Origin: Nostoc calcicola FACHB-3891 | GTDB lineage: Bacteria; Cyanobacteriota; Cyanobacteriia; Cyanobacteriales; Nostocaceae | Assembly (NCBI RefSeq): GCF_014697355.1 | Contig: NZ_JACJRQ010000011.1 | Location: 124,001-188,000 of the forward strand | Direction: 5' to 3' | Length of the DNA: 64,000 bases | Shown here: piece after piece, positions 63,023 through 64,000 of the stretch | Layout: every line of letters starts with the position of its first letter | Numbering within the stretch: position 1 is the first letter of the stretch | Position numbers and translations under genes: made by a program | Notes under the pieces: model-generated | Told to the model about the DNA's origin: nothing | Database searches by the model: none | Seen by the model: only the letters and a program-made list of their open reading frames with translations

Positions 63023-64000
63023 TTAATCACGCCCAAATCCTTTACCTCGCAAAACTTTTGACCAAATAACTAATTCGCCTTTCTCACCACCTGCGGCTAG
63101 TAATTTGCCTTGGGGATGCCAAGCTAAGGTAGAAAAGCCTCCTGAGACACCTGTAATTATTTGGGATACTTCGTTGGCTTCGTTCCACAAACACAGCCAG
63201 CCATCAGCACCAGCAGAAGCGAGAAGGAAGCTTTTAGGTGCAAAGGCGATCGCATTAATCACATCCACATGATTAGTTAAAACTCGTGCTTCCCAACCTA
63301 AGGTATCATCTTCTGACTTTTCCCACACCACAATACCTTCAACACTAGAGGATGCTAGTATTGGCGCACCCACTTTCGTAGTAGCTTCTGACCATGCCAA
63401 TTGGCGAATTTTACCAGGGAAACCCCGCATCACCCAAGGATCGGGATTGTTCCATTCCAAAACGGTGACGCTACGATCCATATTGCCAGAAGCCAGGAAT
63501 TTACCATCGGGCGACCAAGCCATTGCGAGGCTGACGGTAGCGGTATTTAAGACGTATGGTTCCTCATCCCAGTTTTGACTGTGCCAAATCTTGACTCCTT
63601 GATAACCAGCAATGGCTAGGTACTCGCCATCAATGCGCCAATCGATACCCAAGACTGATGAGTTATCAAAATTCAATGTGACGACAATTTCACGAGTATC
63701 TGCATCCCACACTTGCACATAACGCCCCAGACTAAAAGCTAGTTGGTTATTGGTGTAGTTCCAAGCTAGTTTGTCAACCCATGCAGGTGCATTTTCCAGC
63801 GTGGCGATTAATTCAGTATCCTGCCAAATTTTGACTTGTCCATCTTGTCCGCCGACAGCTAAAAATTTCCCATCTGGAGAAAAGGCAAGGCAATCTACTG
63901 ATTTACCGTGACCAGTTTGCAAGGTTGTCAGTTCACCATCATTCCACAGTACTACTTCGCCAGCTGCGGAAGTTGCTGCTAAAGTTTGACCTTGGGGTGA
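63023..64000 (-). CDS. WD40 repeat protein (5' end beyond the window)
   Basis: The frame is open from the stop at 63023 to the window edge at 64000, so the start is missing; a TTG at 63922 inside it is not a real start because WD40-like sequence (GEVVLWNDGELTTLQTGHGK) continues upstream. At least seven WD40 blades are visible in 326 residues, with SPDGKFLAVGGQDGQVKIWQ, SPDGKFLASGNMDRSVTVLE, APKSFLLASAGADGWLCLWN and HPQGKLLAAGGEKGELVIWS as typical blade ends. A scaffold or binding role is likely; no enzymatic domain is attached in the visible part. Confidence 0.9.
   Translation of the reverse strand, partial: SPQGQTLAATSAAGEVVLWNDGELTTLQTGHGKSVDCLAFSPDGKFLAVGGQDGQVKIWQDTELIATLENAPAWVDKLAWNYTNNQLAFSLGRYVQVWDADTREIVVTLNFDNSSVLGIDWRIDGEYLAIAGYQGVKIWHSQNWDEEPYVLNTATVSLAMAWSPDGKFLASGNMDRSVTVLEWNNPDPWVMRGFPGKIRQLAWSEATTKVGAPILASSSVEGIVVWEKSEDDTLGWEARVLTNHVDVINAIAFAPKSFLLASAGADGWLCLWNEANEVSQIITGVSGGFSTLAWHPQGKLLAAGGEKGELVIWSKVLRGKGFGRD

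Overview
The window is chromosomal DNA of a filamentous, heterocyst-forming cyanobacterium (Nostocales, Nostoc/Anabaena type). Direct evidence: three photosystem I subunit genes (psaF, psaJ, psaL), the heterocyst genes hetZ and patU, a tandem pair of AmiC-type septal amidases, the frequent octamer GCGATCGC (HIP1), and many GAGTTAG-type short repeats and small palindromic elements between genes. From memory, the gene order closely follows the all0085-alr0117 region of Nostoc sp. PCC 7120; patU is one gene here, as in Nostoc punctiforme, not two as in PCC 7120. I ran no searches.

Layout. 1-3.5 kb: end of a ribokinase-like gene, a MOSC protein, and the rod-shape operon mreB-mreC-mreD on the minus strand. 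3.8-8 kb: ssb, a SIMPL-domain exported protein, an EVE protein, a CPA2 cation/proton antiporter. 8.5-14 kb: amiC1, amiC2, murI and a small membrane protein. 15-22.5 kb: polyprenyl diphosphate synthase, an unknown conserved protein, hetZ-patU (overlapping) and a transglutaminase-like membrane protein that lacks its catalytic Cys and His. 22.5-23.6 kb: a decayed toxin-antitoxin patch with two broken genes. 23.7-27.4 kb: a three-gene ABC exporter and an NAD-dependent epimerase. 28-34 kb: remA-like DUF370 gene and gmk, psaF-psaJ-psaL, tsaD, an alpha/beta hydrolase, an ACT-like protein. 34.8-41.9 kb: two related GNAT acetyltransferases, tRNA-Pro(TGG), a Tic22-like protein, prmC, tsaC, and a histidine-kinase-like protein with a degenerate ATP site. 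41.9-48.3 kb: secD-secF, pdhB, an HTH protein, hemB. 48.6-58.5 kb: DUF4870 protein, prfC, an M48-like protein with an altered zinc motif, an RRM RNA-binding protein, a sucrose-phosphate-synthase-like glycosyltransferase, an RqcH/NFACT protein. 59-64 kb: a Som/OprB-type porin divergent from znuA-znuC, then a truncated WD40 gene.

How they fit together. Much of the first 22 kb concerns the cell wall, cell shape and filament differentiation: mreBCD for elongation, murI for D-glutamate, amiC1/amiC2 for drilling septal peptidoglycan, hetZ/patU for heterocyst pattern. The rest is mostly housekeeping: PSI assembly, protein export (SecDF), translation quality (PrfC, PrmC, RqcH, TsaC/TsaD), tetrapyrrole synthesis (HemB) and metal uptake.

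I found no CRISPR array, prophage, transposase gene or obvious new defence system. The points most worth a second look are: the M48-like and transglutaminase-like proteins, both lacking catalytic residues; a perfect match to the Yfr1 small-RNA motif over the porin ribosome binding site; a Zur-like box before znuA with no permease gene next to it; the decayed toxin-antitoxin locus; a kinase-like protein with an intact phospho-His but a poor ATP site; two promoter-plus-terminator units without a protein that may encode small RNAs; and several families of small mobile-like palindromes.
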